Source: an uncultured Prevotella sp.
GTDB lineage: Bacteria > Bacteroidota > Bacteroidia > Bacteroidales > Bacteroidaceae
Assembly: GCA_900315635.1 (NCBI GenBank)
Contig: OMZV01000008.1
Span: forward strand, 181,754-245,753
Direction of reading: 5' to 3'
Length of the DNA stretch: 64,000 nucleotides
Positions within the stretch are counted from its first letter, which is position 1; the number at the start of each line of letters is the position of its first letter. Made by a program: the position numbers and the translations under genes. Shown one piece after another: positions 36,587 to 45,040 of the stretch. Below the pieces are notes generated by a model that had not been told where the DNA came from, made no database searches, and saw only the letters and a program-made list of their open reading frames with translations.

Positions 36587-39500
36587 TTACTTCACGATGA
36601 ACTTTTTGCCATTGATGATATAGACACCAGCTGGCAGTCCGTCGGTTGTCAATGCGTTCTTGCGAACGAGGACACCACCCAGACTATAGATGTCGTGTGG
36701 CTGACCGTCGGCGATAACCTTGTCAATAGCTGTTGTTACTGATGCTGTTGCATCAACAGGGAGTGACTCGCCCTCAGGATAACGGACAGTTACAGAGAAG
36801 CTGTGGTTGCCATCCGGCAGAGAGTTAACAGTGAACTCGGTTGTTCCATCAGTATCAGTGTGACCAACGAGTTTACCATCACAATAGATATTATAGCCGA
36901 GGATTCGACCGAAGCCAGGAGTGAATGTAGCATCATCAACTCCAAATACTATAGGAAGATTGTCCTTTGACGGAACTGTTACCTCGTGGATAGCAAAGTA
37001 GCGGGTACTGTCAGGAACATCGAGGCTTACCTCAACCCACTCGCCTGTCGTCAGGCGGACTGTGTCTTGAAGAACTACGAAGTTCTGGGTCTCAGGATCA
37101 CCCGTGGTGTAGAGCACCTGATAGTCATTTGGATAATTGGTGTACACGCCACCATTGTCTGTCATTCCAACATTGTGGACATAGAAGCTGACTGTCTGAG
37201 GCTCACCGCTGAGCTGAGGACTGATAAGCCAGTTGTCGCCATAGTAATATGCTGTTCCTTGAACCTCACGAGGTACTGCAGCATACTGAGTGCCGCTATG
37301 AGCTTCGAGTGACGGGTTGTGACGCTTATTGTCAGGATCAATGTTCTCAGGGTTGAAGATGATGAATGCGAACGGCTCGCCCTGATGAGGATATGTCAGT
37401 CCACCCCAAACAGGACCGGCAGGAGCACCATTTCCATCGATAAGAGTCCAGTCGCCAAAGGCTATTGACCATGGTGAATAACTCTCAAAGTCATCTATTA
37501 CTCTCTCCTTGGCTGCGGGAGTATTCCATGTAAGCTTAACGCTACCGGTTTGTCCATCAGCCTGGAGATTACCGACTGTTGTACCGTCAGAAACCTTCAA
37601 GTCTGTAGTACCGTTAGCTGTGTTGTCGGCATTATTGAGGTCATCCTCATAGTTTACGGTAGCCTTGAAGTCGATCTTGCTTATAGCATTATCATTGACA
37701 CTGGATGTTGGACGAATGAAATGATATGTACGGACTTCCAGAGGCTGCAATGCAACTGCGTCTGTTGAGTCGGCAACGACTTCGCCATTGCCTGTAAGCA
37801 ATACCTGATAGTTGGCTACAGGATTATCACCAATGTTCTTGACTGTCACATCGGCATGAGCGATACGACCCTTTGTAATCTTCGGCGATACAGTCATTGA
37901 TGTGTGAAGGTCATACTCATAGATGTCGCTGACACGGAAATTGTCAAGCAATGTAGAAGCGCCCTGCTCTGAAGTAACGTCGAAACGGACGCATACATAA
38001 CGCTGGTCTATATAGTCAGCAAGTGAAACTTTGTCCTCGATCCACTTAGATTCACCGGTCTGTTTGCTCAAGTCGATAGTCTTCAAAACATCATAAGTTC
38101 CATCGGACTTGCGAGCCTTGACCTCGATTGTCACCTTCTTGCCCGGCTCACCCTTATAGTAGAATGCCAGCTCAGGGTTTACAGCACCCTTAAGAGAGAT
38201 CTTACCGGATGTGTAAGAAGCTGTACCGTCACGGAAGAACGGCTTGCATTCGAAAGAATAACCACCTTCATCGACAGACTCGTTGCTGAAGTCCATGTCA
38301 CCACCAACACTACGGAAGATGCTGTTATCGGTGAATGAATCGGCAAACGGAAGAGTATATGGGCGTCCTATCGGATAACGAAGTCCATAGTTGAATGCGG
38401 AAATCCAACTGTCATCAGGCTCACCAGCCTTATTGCAGGCTACAACAACATAATACTTTGAGTTTTGGTTGCCTTCGTCCATGTTGTCTGTAGTAACGTC
38501 TGCTTCCAAGTTACGTGTTGTTGCTGCCTTTATCAGGCTATCGCCTTTGTATGTATAGATGTTATACCATACACTGTCAGGGCAAACGACACCACCGTTT
38601 ATGCCGACGCTGTCGACACCTTGCCACTGGAAATGCAGCGTTGTAGCAGTCGGGTCATTGACAACTACGTTCGTTGGAGGATAAGGAATGTCCTCGCCGA
38701 CATAAAGAGTGCGCTTTACTGAAGGACCATCACCATCGGCATTAGACGCTGTAATAGTATATGTATACTCACCATTAGCACCATCCGGCTCATCAGTACA
38801 TGTGATAGCTTCGCCCGGTGCTGGGTTGTTTATTTCCTTAACGACCTCATATCCGCGCATGATTGAGATCTTATCGATATTCGTCAGTTGCTTTCCACTG
38901 ATGGTCTTGTCAGGCGCATTGAACTTAAAGATAGCCTGCTTGTCGCCATTTGGTGCAGAAACAACGCTCAGGTTCTGGACAGAATCTGGCGAGAGCTCTG
39001 TTGAAACAGAAGCAATACGAACGGTTTCCAGACGCATCTTGCCTTCCCATTCGCCTGATATATCTTCTATGCCAACGTTGTAATCACCATCAGCAGATAC
39101 AGTGAATGTCTGGCTCAAAGTGTCACGATTAGAGTACACTTTGGCTGTATCAATCACGAGTTGCTTCATAGCATCGACGTTAGGACCACCACCAATATAT
39201 GCTTTCAAACTGATGTAATCATCATCAGAGTAACTATAGTTATAGCCTGAAAGTGAAAGGGTATACTTCTTTCCTGCCTGAAGTCTTACAGGCGGAGAGA
39301 AGAGCCAGTCGTCATTACCGGAGCTCTGAGGACCTTCCATAACACCATTGTAGCTGATGCTCCATTCCCAAGTATTGCCATCATTGTTGGCATCATACGT
39401 TGTCCATAATTCATGGTCACCGTCTTCATCAAAGTCTTCTTCATAAGGAAGAGCCTTGCCGGTACCATAAACAACCGGACCAGATACCGTTCTAGAACTG

Positions 39501-40936
39501 TGTTTCTGTCCATTGACAGCCTCAACGGCATAGTTGTATTTCGTAACAACGGTCTTTGGCATGTCAACAACATATTCATTGTCAGGAACTCCTTGTGCTA
39601 CCAATGTCGTATCGGTCTTGGTATACTGGTAAATATCGTAAGTAAGATTACCGAGATAGCCACCATTGATAGTAGATGTAGGTGCTGTCCATGACAAATT
39701 TGTCACAGCATCGGCATTGTCGAGATTAGCCTTAAGGTTGGTAACAGGCTTTGGCTCGTCAAAACCAACATAACAAGAAATGCGTGCTTTCTCGCCAAGT
39801 CCGGCATTGTTGCCTATAATAACATTGAAAGTCTTGTTGCCTTCTGTTGATGTTACGCTTACACTTTCAGACTTACCCGGCTCCGTTGCTGCCGTTGCAA
39901 GGGTATCATGACCAAGTACGACATAATACTTAAGTCCATCGGCAGTAAGATCAGTGTTGCTATAAGTCTTCGTCGGAACAGTGAAAGAGATTGTTCCGGT
40001 AGTACTTCCGTTAAGGAATGAAGCCGAAACATCACTTGCCTTACCCGGAGCCGCATCAACAGGGATTGGGTCACCAGCAGCAAGTCCGACGAACTCATTG
40101 ACCTTATTGAATGCTGCAACCTCCGTAGCAGCACCTGTTGAAGTATCAACAGTATAGAGGATTGACTTACCGTCGCTTGTAATAGCAGCCCAATACATCG
40201 TGTTTGTAGCCGGGTCTACACAAGCACTTTGCTTATTGAAGGTACTCTCATCATTCACAGCAATACTTACACCGGTACTTCCGACGAGAGTTTCTTCACC
40301 GTTTGTAGTATTGATACGATACAAATTACCGTCACCGCCTATACCGAACAACTGTCCATCATTATCGACAGCCATTGCAGCATAATAACGGGTAACAGGA
40401 GCAATGGACGTTCTCTTGAGTGAAGGATACTCGATGGTACCCAACTCACGGGTCTTGTAGTCGGAACAAAGGAACTGACCATAAACGATTCCGGTGTTAC
40501 GGTCCTGCGCAGAAACCATTGCAATCTTTGTAGGGTCGTCAAGGTCTGTTGTCTTCAGTTCCTTAGTGTCCATGTTGACGGACACCAGTTTCTCACCCAT
40601 AATCCACTGATAATCGATGTAGCTCAAGTCACCAGCTACACCATAGAACATGTTCTCATAGACGCCACTGCCATAAGAACACTGCAAATCATCGCTTGTC
40701 TTTATTTCATTAAGAAGATTAGGTGATGATGTAAGGAAGGAGTAGAGTCCGTAGACTGAATTATTCCAACTCCATCCATCTTGATAGATTAGATTACCAA
40801 TGAGCGAGGCTGGTCTTGCCGGAGCTCTAAGAATCATGTAAGGACTTGTCGATTGTGCTTTTGCCGGTGTGGAAGGCAATGTTAATCCTCCCACCGCCAA
40901 AGCTGCCGCCAAGGCAAAACGTAATGAAATTCTCAT
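36587..40936 (-). CDS. Giant secreted multidomain protein (1449 aa), T9SS-type C-terminus
   Basis: The signal peptide is MRISLRFALAAALAVGGLTL with cleavage near AKA-QS. An N-terminal propeller-like region (about 40-290) has repeats such as YYAAMAVDNDGQLFGIGGDG and ACVDPATNTMYWAAI. Fibronectin III-like domains follow (PKPVTNLKANLDNADAVTNL; PPTNVVVNDPTATTLHFQW), alternating with jelly-roll domains of the cleaved-adhesin or MAM type (LPYEEDFDEDGDHELWTTYD; VIDDFESYSPWSIAFGDW). The C-terminus has GQPHDIYSLGGVLV, then LPAGVYIINGKKFIVK, a T9SS-like sorting signal. It is probably a surface adhesin or binding protein. No protease motif was recognised. Confidence 0.8.
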   Translation of the reverse strand: MRISLRFALAAALAVGGLTLPSTPAKAQSTSPYMILRAPARPASLIGNLIYQDGWSWNNSVYGLYSFLTSSPNLLNEIKTSDDLQCSYGSGVYENMFYGVAGDLSYIDYQWIMGEKLVSVNMDTKELKTTDLDDPTKIAMVSAQDRNTGIVYGQFLCSDYKTRELGTIEYPSLKRTSIAPVTRYYAAMAVDNDGQLFGIGGDGNLYRINTTNGEETLVGSTGVSIAVNDESTFNKQSACVDPATNTMYWAAITSDGKSILYTVDTSTGAATEVAAFNKVNEFVGLAAGDPIPVDAAPGKASDVSASFLNGSTTGTISFTVPTKTYSNTDLTADGLKYYVVLGHDTLATAATEPGKSESVSVTSTEGNKTFNVIIGNNAGLGEKARISCYVGFDEPKPVTNLKANLDNADAVTNLSWTAPTSTINGGYLGNLTYDIYQYTKTDTTLVAQGVPDNEYVVDMPKTVVTKYNYAVEAVNGQKHSSRTVSGPVVYGTGKALPYEEDFDEDGDHELWTTYDANNDGNTWEWSISYNGVMEGPQSSGNDDWLFSPPVRLQAGKKYTLSLSGYNYSYSDDDYISLKAYIGGGPNVDAMKQLVIDTAKVYSNRDTLSQTFTVSADGDYNVGIEDISGEWEGKMRLETVRIASVSTELSPDSVQNLSVVSAPNGDKQAIFKFNAPDKTISGKQLTNIDKISIMRGYEVVKEINNPAPGEAITCTDEPDGANGEYTYTITASNADGDGPSVKRTLYVGEDIPYPPTNVVVNDPTATTLHFQWQGVDSVGINGGVVCPDSVWYNIYTYKGDSLIKAATTRNLEADVTTDNMDEGNQNSKYYVVVACNKAGEPDDSWISAFNYGLRYPIGRPYTLPFADSFTDNSIFRSVGGDMDFSNESVDEGGYSFECKPFFRDGTASYTSGKISLKGAVNPELAFYYKGEPGKKVTIEVKARKSDGTYDVLKTIDLSKQTGESKWIEDKVSLADYIDQRYVCVRFDVTSEQGASTLLDNFRVSDIYEYDLHTSMTVSPKITKGRIAHADVTVKNIGDNPVANYQVLLTGNGEVVADSTDAVALQPLEVRTYHFIRPTSSVNDNAISKIDFKATVNYEDDLNNADNTANGTTDLKVSDGTTVGNLQADGQTGSVKLTWNTPAAKERVIDDFESYSPWSIAFGDWTLIDGNGAPAGPVWGGLTYPHQGEPFAFIIFNPENIDPDNKRHNPSLEAHSGTQYAAVPREVQGTAYYYGDNWLISPQLSGEPQTVSFYVHNVGMTDNGGVYTNYPNDYQVLYTTGDPETQNFVVLQDTVRLTTGEWVEVSLDVPDSTRYFAIHEVTVPSKDNLPIVFGVDDATFTPGFGRILGYNIYCDGKLVGHTDTDGTTEFTVNSLPDGNHSFSVTVRYPEGESLPVDATASVTTAIDKVIADGQPHDIYSLGGVLVRKNALTTDGLPAGVYIINGKKFIVK

Positions 40937-41023
40937 AAAAATAGCTTTGTTTTTTGATTGATTATTATATTGTTCTCTTACAAATCAAGTAAATCAGTTT
41001 GCCTTTCGTTATCTATTCGGCTG

Positions 41024-41054
41024 TAAAGGTAACACATTTTCAATACAAATACAA
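41024..41054 (-). promoter_or_regulatory. Promoter of the 1449-aa protein gene
   Basis: On the minus strand TTG (41054-41052), 20 nt, TACCTTTA (41031-41024), one base off the consensus, 88 bp before the ATG. The rest of the 337-bp gap 40937-41273 contains a terminator and otherwise unremarkable AT-rich sequence. Confidence 0.55.
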
Positions 41055-41145
41055 GTAATTTAACAGTTTTCTTTAAAATAAGTTTTTAAAGCAACATTTT
41101 GTTACTAATTCGATGGTTAATAGATAAAGGATAGACAATAAACAG

Positions 41146-41183
41146 AAATCCCCGACCTTGCAGTGAATGAAGGTCGGGGATTT
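41146..41183. terminator. Terminator downstream of the 658-aa Omp28-like gene
   Basis: A perfect 14-bp stem AAATCCCCGACCTT/AAGGTCGGGGATTT with a 10-nt loop. It lies 90 bp past the stop of the minus-strand gene. The T-run is better on the plus strand (ATATTTTT), so direction is uncertain. Confidence 0.75.
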
Positions 41184-41273
41184 ATATTTTTGATGACATG
41201 GAAGCTATTGTGGGATTATAGCCGGAATGTCAGTTATTTGTCGGAGCAAATAATGTAAATAAGCAATAAATGA

Positions 41274-43250
41274 TTACTTAACGAGAACCTTGACGGTCTT
41301 GCCGTTAGCATACTTAACGATGTTCAGACCCGGCTGAGCCTCAGCGATACGCTGACCGGCAGCATTGTAGCGAGCTACAATCTTGTTGTCAGCCTCTGTT
41401 GAAGAGGCAACATTGTTAATACCAGCTGGATCACCGTAAGCATAGATGAAGCTCTTAGCGGCATTGGCTACACCATTCTCATCATAGACAATGGCAATGA
41501 CATGAACCTTACTCTTGTTGATAGCACCCTTAAGAGGAGACTTTGTTGGCAAAGTAAGAGTATAGGTAGTAGATGTCAGGACACCCTCTGTCAGAGGAGC
41601 CAGAGTAGCCTGGTTATGTGTTTTGTCGTATGAGCTGGCAATCAGTACGTCATCGAACGGCCACTTGAATGTAGACTTACCATACTTACCACCACGGCAG
41701 AACTGAGCGAGGTTAGGATCATTGTCTACCTGAGAAGCAGTGTAGCGATAATAGCCATTTGCCTGGTTCCAAGAAGAAGCTGAGCCAGTCAGACTATCAG
41801 CAACAAGAACGAAGTCAACATTGTAGTTGCCAGATGTCAATGGGTCGATAGTAGCTCTTGCCTCAACAGCTGTAGAGTCACTGTTCCAAACACCCATTAC
41901 GTCAACACCGAGAACAGGAATATCCTTAAGGCGCTCGTTGAAGTCGTCGGTGATTGATGTATTAGAAGAGCCATAGTAAGGGTCAATAATAGCACCATTA
42001 CGGTCGAGCATGCATGAAGGAGCACCTTTGAAACCAAGGTCAGCATAGTTGTCATCATACATTGGGTCAGAAGAGTTGTACTGGTGGATACCAATTCCGA
42101 TGAAGTTGTCAGGATAAGTATCAGCAAGGAGCTTCATTCCGGCAAGTCCACGCGGACACCATTGACAGCCTGTACCTGTGAATTCCTCAACGACAACACC
42201 ACGCTTGACAATCTTTGAAACAGCAACAATTGTGCCGGCTGCACTAGTATTTGAAGCCTCATTAGCCTCACCATTAACCTTAGTAACGGTAACTGAAGCA
42301 TCATAAGTACCCGACTCAGCAGGAGCAGCAAACTCAATAGAATCGGTGAATGAACCACCAACTCCCAGTGGATTTGCAAGGTCAACGTGCTTTTCAGCCG
42401 AAGTTACACCATTAACGGTTGTAGTGTAGTCGAAGTTGTTGACACTGCTTCCACTGTTAAGGAAGGTAACATTAACCTTTCTGACAGTATTGGTAGCTGC
42501 ACTAACCTTACCGAATGTAACTGGTGTGATGCCATTTGTTGGGAAATTGTCGCTTTCAACAATCAGCTGAACGGCTGTTGCGCCATTGTCAGAGCCGAAG
42601 CTATACCAGTTTTCACCACTACCGCCTTCAGAAGCAGGAATATTGGCATACATATAAAGGATTCTGTCAGTGATCTTAGAATTCAAACCAACAGGATATG
42701 TTGTTGAAGATTTCGGAGTAACCTTGTATGAAACCATCAGACCGTCATAATCGGTTGTAGACAGAGTGAACTGCTGGTTAGCCGGCAATGTAACTGTGTT
42801 CCAAACGAAGTTATCATAGTTCTCCGAAGATGTACTAGCGATAGTAGTATCCTTAGAAGCCAGTTCTGTCAGACTACCGGTTGTACTATTATAACCATAA
42901 ACTACCACTCCGTTAGCAGTAGCATTTGGTCCCATAGCGAAACGAACAGCTACAGCCTTTGCACCAGCATACTGAGCATAGTCAGTTGGCTCAAGGAGAG
43001 CAGCCGGCTGAAGCTGAGAAGTAGACTGAAGACCTACAGCATTGTCGACATAATCAGTTGTGTAATAACCAACGAGACGCTGGTTTGCAGCAAGATCTGC
43101 CTTGCGTGGAGCCTTGTTAGCACGCAGTGTGTTTGTGTTAACAGCAACCGCTTTCTCAAGCTTGCCGCTAAATCTCTGGGCTTGGAAGCCCTGAGCATTG
43201 ACTGTCAGCGCAAGAACGGCTGCAGCCATAGTAAGTAATGTTTTTCTCAT
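41274..43250 (-). CDS. Secreted Omp28-like protein (658 aa), T9SS-type C-terminus
   Basis: The signal peptide is MRKTLLTMAAAVLALTVNAQ. The N-terminal beta-rich domain is similar in plan to the 585-aa protein, followed by an Ig-like segment (KVNVTFLNSGSSVNNFDYTT). The Omp28/thioredoxin-like domain has GVVVEEFTGTGCQWCPRGLA, with Cys362 and Cys365. The end is AGINNVASSTEADNKIVARY, then GQRIAEAQPGLNIVKYANGK and KVLVK, a T9SS-like sorting domain. It lies 34 bp after a small cargo-like gene, so they may share an operon. Confidence 0.84.
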   Translation of the reverse strand: MRKTLLTMAAAVLALTVNAQGFQAQRFSGKLEKAVAVNTNTLRANKAPRKADLAANQRLVGYYTTDYVDNAVGLQSTSQLQPAALLEPTDYAQYAGAKAVAVRFAMGPNATANGVVVYGYNSTTGSLTELASKDTTIASTSSENYDNFVWNTVTLPANQQFTLSTTDYDGLMVSYKVTPKSSTTYPVGLNSKITDRILYMYANIPASEGGSGENWYSFGSDNGATAVQLIVESDNFPTNGITPVTFGKVSAATNTVRKVNVTFLNSGSSVNNFDYTTTVNGVTSAEKHVDLANPLGVGGSFTDSIEFAAPAESGTYDASVTVTKVNGEANEASNTSAAGTIVAVSKIVKRGVVVEEFTGTGCQWCPRGLAGMKLLADTYPDNFIGIGIHQYNSSDPMYDDNYADLGFKGAPSCMLDRNGAIIDPYYGSSNTSITDDFNERLKDIPVLGVDVMGVWNSDSTAVEARATIDPLTSGNYNVDFVLVADSLTGSASSWNQANGYYRYTASQVDNDPNLAQFCRGGKYGKSTFKWPFDDVLIASSYDKTHNQATLAPLTEGVLTSTTYTLTLPTKSPLKGAINKSKVHVIAIVYDENGVANAAKSFIYAYGDPAGINNVASSTEADNKIVARYNAAGQRIAEAQPGLNIVKYANGKTVKVLVK

Positions 43251-43284
43251 AAACCTATTTGTAAATTAGAAATATGTAAATACT

Positions 43285-43983
43285 TCATTTTATTATCTTC
43301 TTTGCAGTGCCATCAGCATAGCGGACGATATTTACACCCTTCTGCAATTGAGAGAGCTGCTCGCCACGGAGATTGTAGATGGCTGAAACCTTACCGGTGT
43401 TCTTGCTGTCGGCATTGACTGAGTTGATACCAGTGGGGTCGGCATAGACAAAGTTGACGGTAATCTTAGGTCCAACACCTGTATCGAAATAGTTTGTCTT
43501 GAATCCTACAGTGCGACCAACTGCCGGATTAACCTGAAGGGTGATGGTTGCTGTTCCATGAGATGTAATATCAGTCCACTCCAACAGCATATCATCATTA
43601 TTTCCTGCTGGTATAATTCCGCCCTTAGCATTGTCCTCACCTATCTTATTATACATATTGCATTGTCCAAGCATACAGAACTGAATCTGTCCTGAAGGAA
43701 GATCCTGAATAGTCATGTGTACCCGAGCCGTAGCATCATCAGAAGAAATATTGCGGACATAAAGACCTGACATAATTTGAGCAAAGCCAAAATCATCCTC
43801 CTCAGCAACATTGGCTGTGTAGACATCACCATCATGCAGCTGAGTCCAAGTTGTATCTTTACCGTTAATCTCGGCATGGTAGAACTGGAATGTATTGTCA
43901 ATCTCCTCATTGTCATCCTGAGCCATGGCGGGCATTGAGGAGAGTGCCAGAAGCGCCATGCATAAAGTAAATACTTTCTTCAT
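43285..43983 (-). CDS. Small secreted protein with T9SS-type C-terminus
   Basis: 232 aa from the ATG at 43983; three upstream codons are less likely. The signal is MKKVFTLCMALLALSSMPAM with cleavage after AQ. The body is an acidic beta-rich domain with VRNISSDDATARVHMTIQDL and a Cys pair in FCMLGQC, resembling an Ig-like domain. The last 50 residues, with TGKVSAIYNLRGEQLSQLQK and NIVRYADGTAKKIIK, match the C-terminal pattern of the 585- and 658-aa proteins. No function is recognised. It sits between two Omp28-like genes. Confidence 0.75.
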   Translation of the reverse strand: MKKVFTLCMALLALSSMPAMAQDDNEEIDNTFQFYHAEINGKDTTWTQLHDGDVYTANVAEEDDFGFAQIMSGLYVRNISSDDATARVHMTIQDLPSGQIQFCMLGQCNMYNKIGEDNAKGGIIPAGNNDDMLLEWTDITSHGTATITLQVNPAVGRTVGFKTNYFDTGVGPKITVNFVYADPTGINSVNADSKNTGKVSAIYNLRGEQLSQLQKGVNIVRYADGTAKKIIK

Positions 43984-44040
43984 ATTGATCAATATTAGTA
44001 ATTTATCCTATCAACAAGTAATTTCTCTCAATAAATGATG

Positions 44041-44931
44041 TTAATCTTCCTGACGTGAAGGCTTAACAATCTTTACCTTAGCAGCCTGGAGCACTCCGCT
44101 GTCGTCATAGACAAAAGCTACGAATGAGCAATGGTCGGCAACATAGCTCTCTGGAAGTACGTACTCATAGGCAAACGACTGACTCTGTGTAGCAGGGATA
44201 GTAATATCAGAACCCCAATCGCCATTGACGGCAGCACGGAGCACATGGTTATGAACATAAGTACGGTTTACACTTCCGTTAGGCATACTCTGCATTGCAG
44301 TAATGCTATCCTCGATGACCCAAAGCTGGAGATGACCACTGACATTATTGTCAAGGGCAAGGACATTACCAACAACCGTTGCCTGACGTGATGTTGAATC
44401 GTAATCGGCAGTGAGGTTTATCTCAACGGTAGCCGTGTCCTGCAAAGCCTGTGTAACAGCTGCAGTCCAAGCTGTATAGTCGACAAGTCCATGACGGTTG
44501 ACCATCCCCACCGGCTGATACTCTGCACCGAAGTGACTGTAATATGTATCACCAAGGTCGGTGGCAAGACCAAGGCTTCTTGCATTACCCTTGAATCCCA
44601 GAGGACCGGAGTGGATACCTACGGCAATAACGTTGGAGTCGCCATACTGCTCCTGTAACTGATGAATTACATCATTGGCATTAGGGCAGTTGACACAACG
44701 CTGACCGGTGAAGTCTTCCAATAGCACGGCACGGCTGACGTTGGCAGGACGGACGTAGGTGAAGCGCTCGTCCTCGTCGATGGAACTGCAGGAGGCAAGG
44801 AAGATAAGTAGAGATAAAGTACAAATCCCCAACAACCCTCCCCCAAGGTGAGGCTTTTGATTACCTGAATTAGCATGCGCGTGAATGCTAAAACCTTTAA
44901 GAACTTTATTTATTAAATTAATCCTATTCAT
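44041..44931 (-). CDS. Omp28-like lipoprotein, N-terminus encoded by a repeat element
   Basis: 296 aa from the ATG at 44931. The lipobox IFLASC places lipidated Cys48, followed by SSIDEDER, an acidic start seen on surface lipoproteins of Bacteroidetes. The Omp28/thioredoxin-like core has AVLLEDFTGQRCVNCPNAND with Cys79 and Cys82. Codons 1-37 lie inside an inverted-repeat element (44823-45013), so the n-region KPHLGGGLLGI is translated repeat DNA. TTG codons at 44835 and 44832 could give a shorter signal with the same mature protein. It follows the DUF6029 gene and probably acts with it. Confidence 0.8.
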   Translation of the reverse strand: MNRINLINKVLKGFSIHAHANSGNQKPHLGGGLLGICTLSLLIFLASCSSIDEDERFTYVRPANVSRAVLLEDFTGQRCVNCPNANDVIHQLQEQYGDSNVIAVGIHSGPLGFKGNARSLGLATDLGDTYYSHFGAEYQPVGMVNRHGLVDYTAWTAAVTQALQDTATVEINLTADYDSTSRQATVVGNVLALDNNVSGHLQLWVIEDSITAMQSMPNGSVNRTYVHNHVLRAAVNGDWGSDITIPATQSQSFAYEYVLPESYVADHCSFVAFVYDDSGVLQAAKVKIVKPSRQED

Positions 44932-45013
44932 GTTAAGCTAACTCTTCAATTTTTCCTCACCATTATTTAGGTAACTAAACATCCTCCCCTTGGGGGAGGC
45001 TTGGCGGGGACTT
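44823..45013. mobile_element. MITE-like inverted-repeat element, copy 2
   Basis: About 191 bp with roughly 50-bp imperfect inverted repeats (44823-44873 and 44962-45013) sharing TCCCC, CAA, CCTCCCCCAAGG, GAGG and TTACCT in order. It overlaps the start of the Omp28-like lipoprotein gene and ends 28 bp before the DUF6029 stop. No coding capacity of its own. Same family as copies at 22.9 and 57.3 kb. Confidence 0.65.
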
Positions 45014-45040
45014 GACTTCTTGGTGTCAGGCTTGTTGGCC

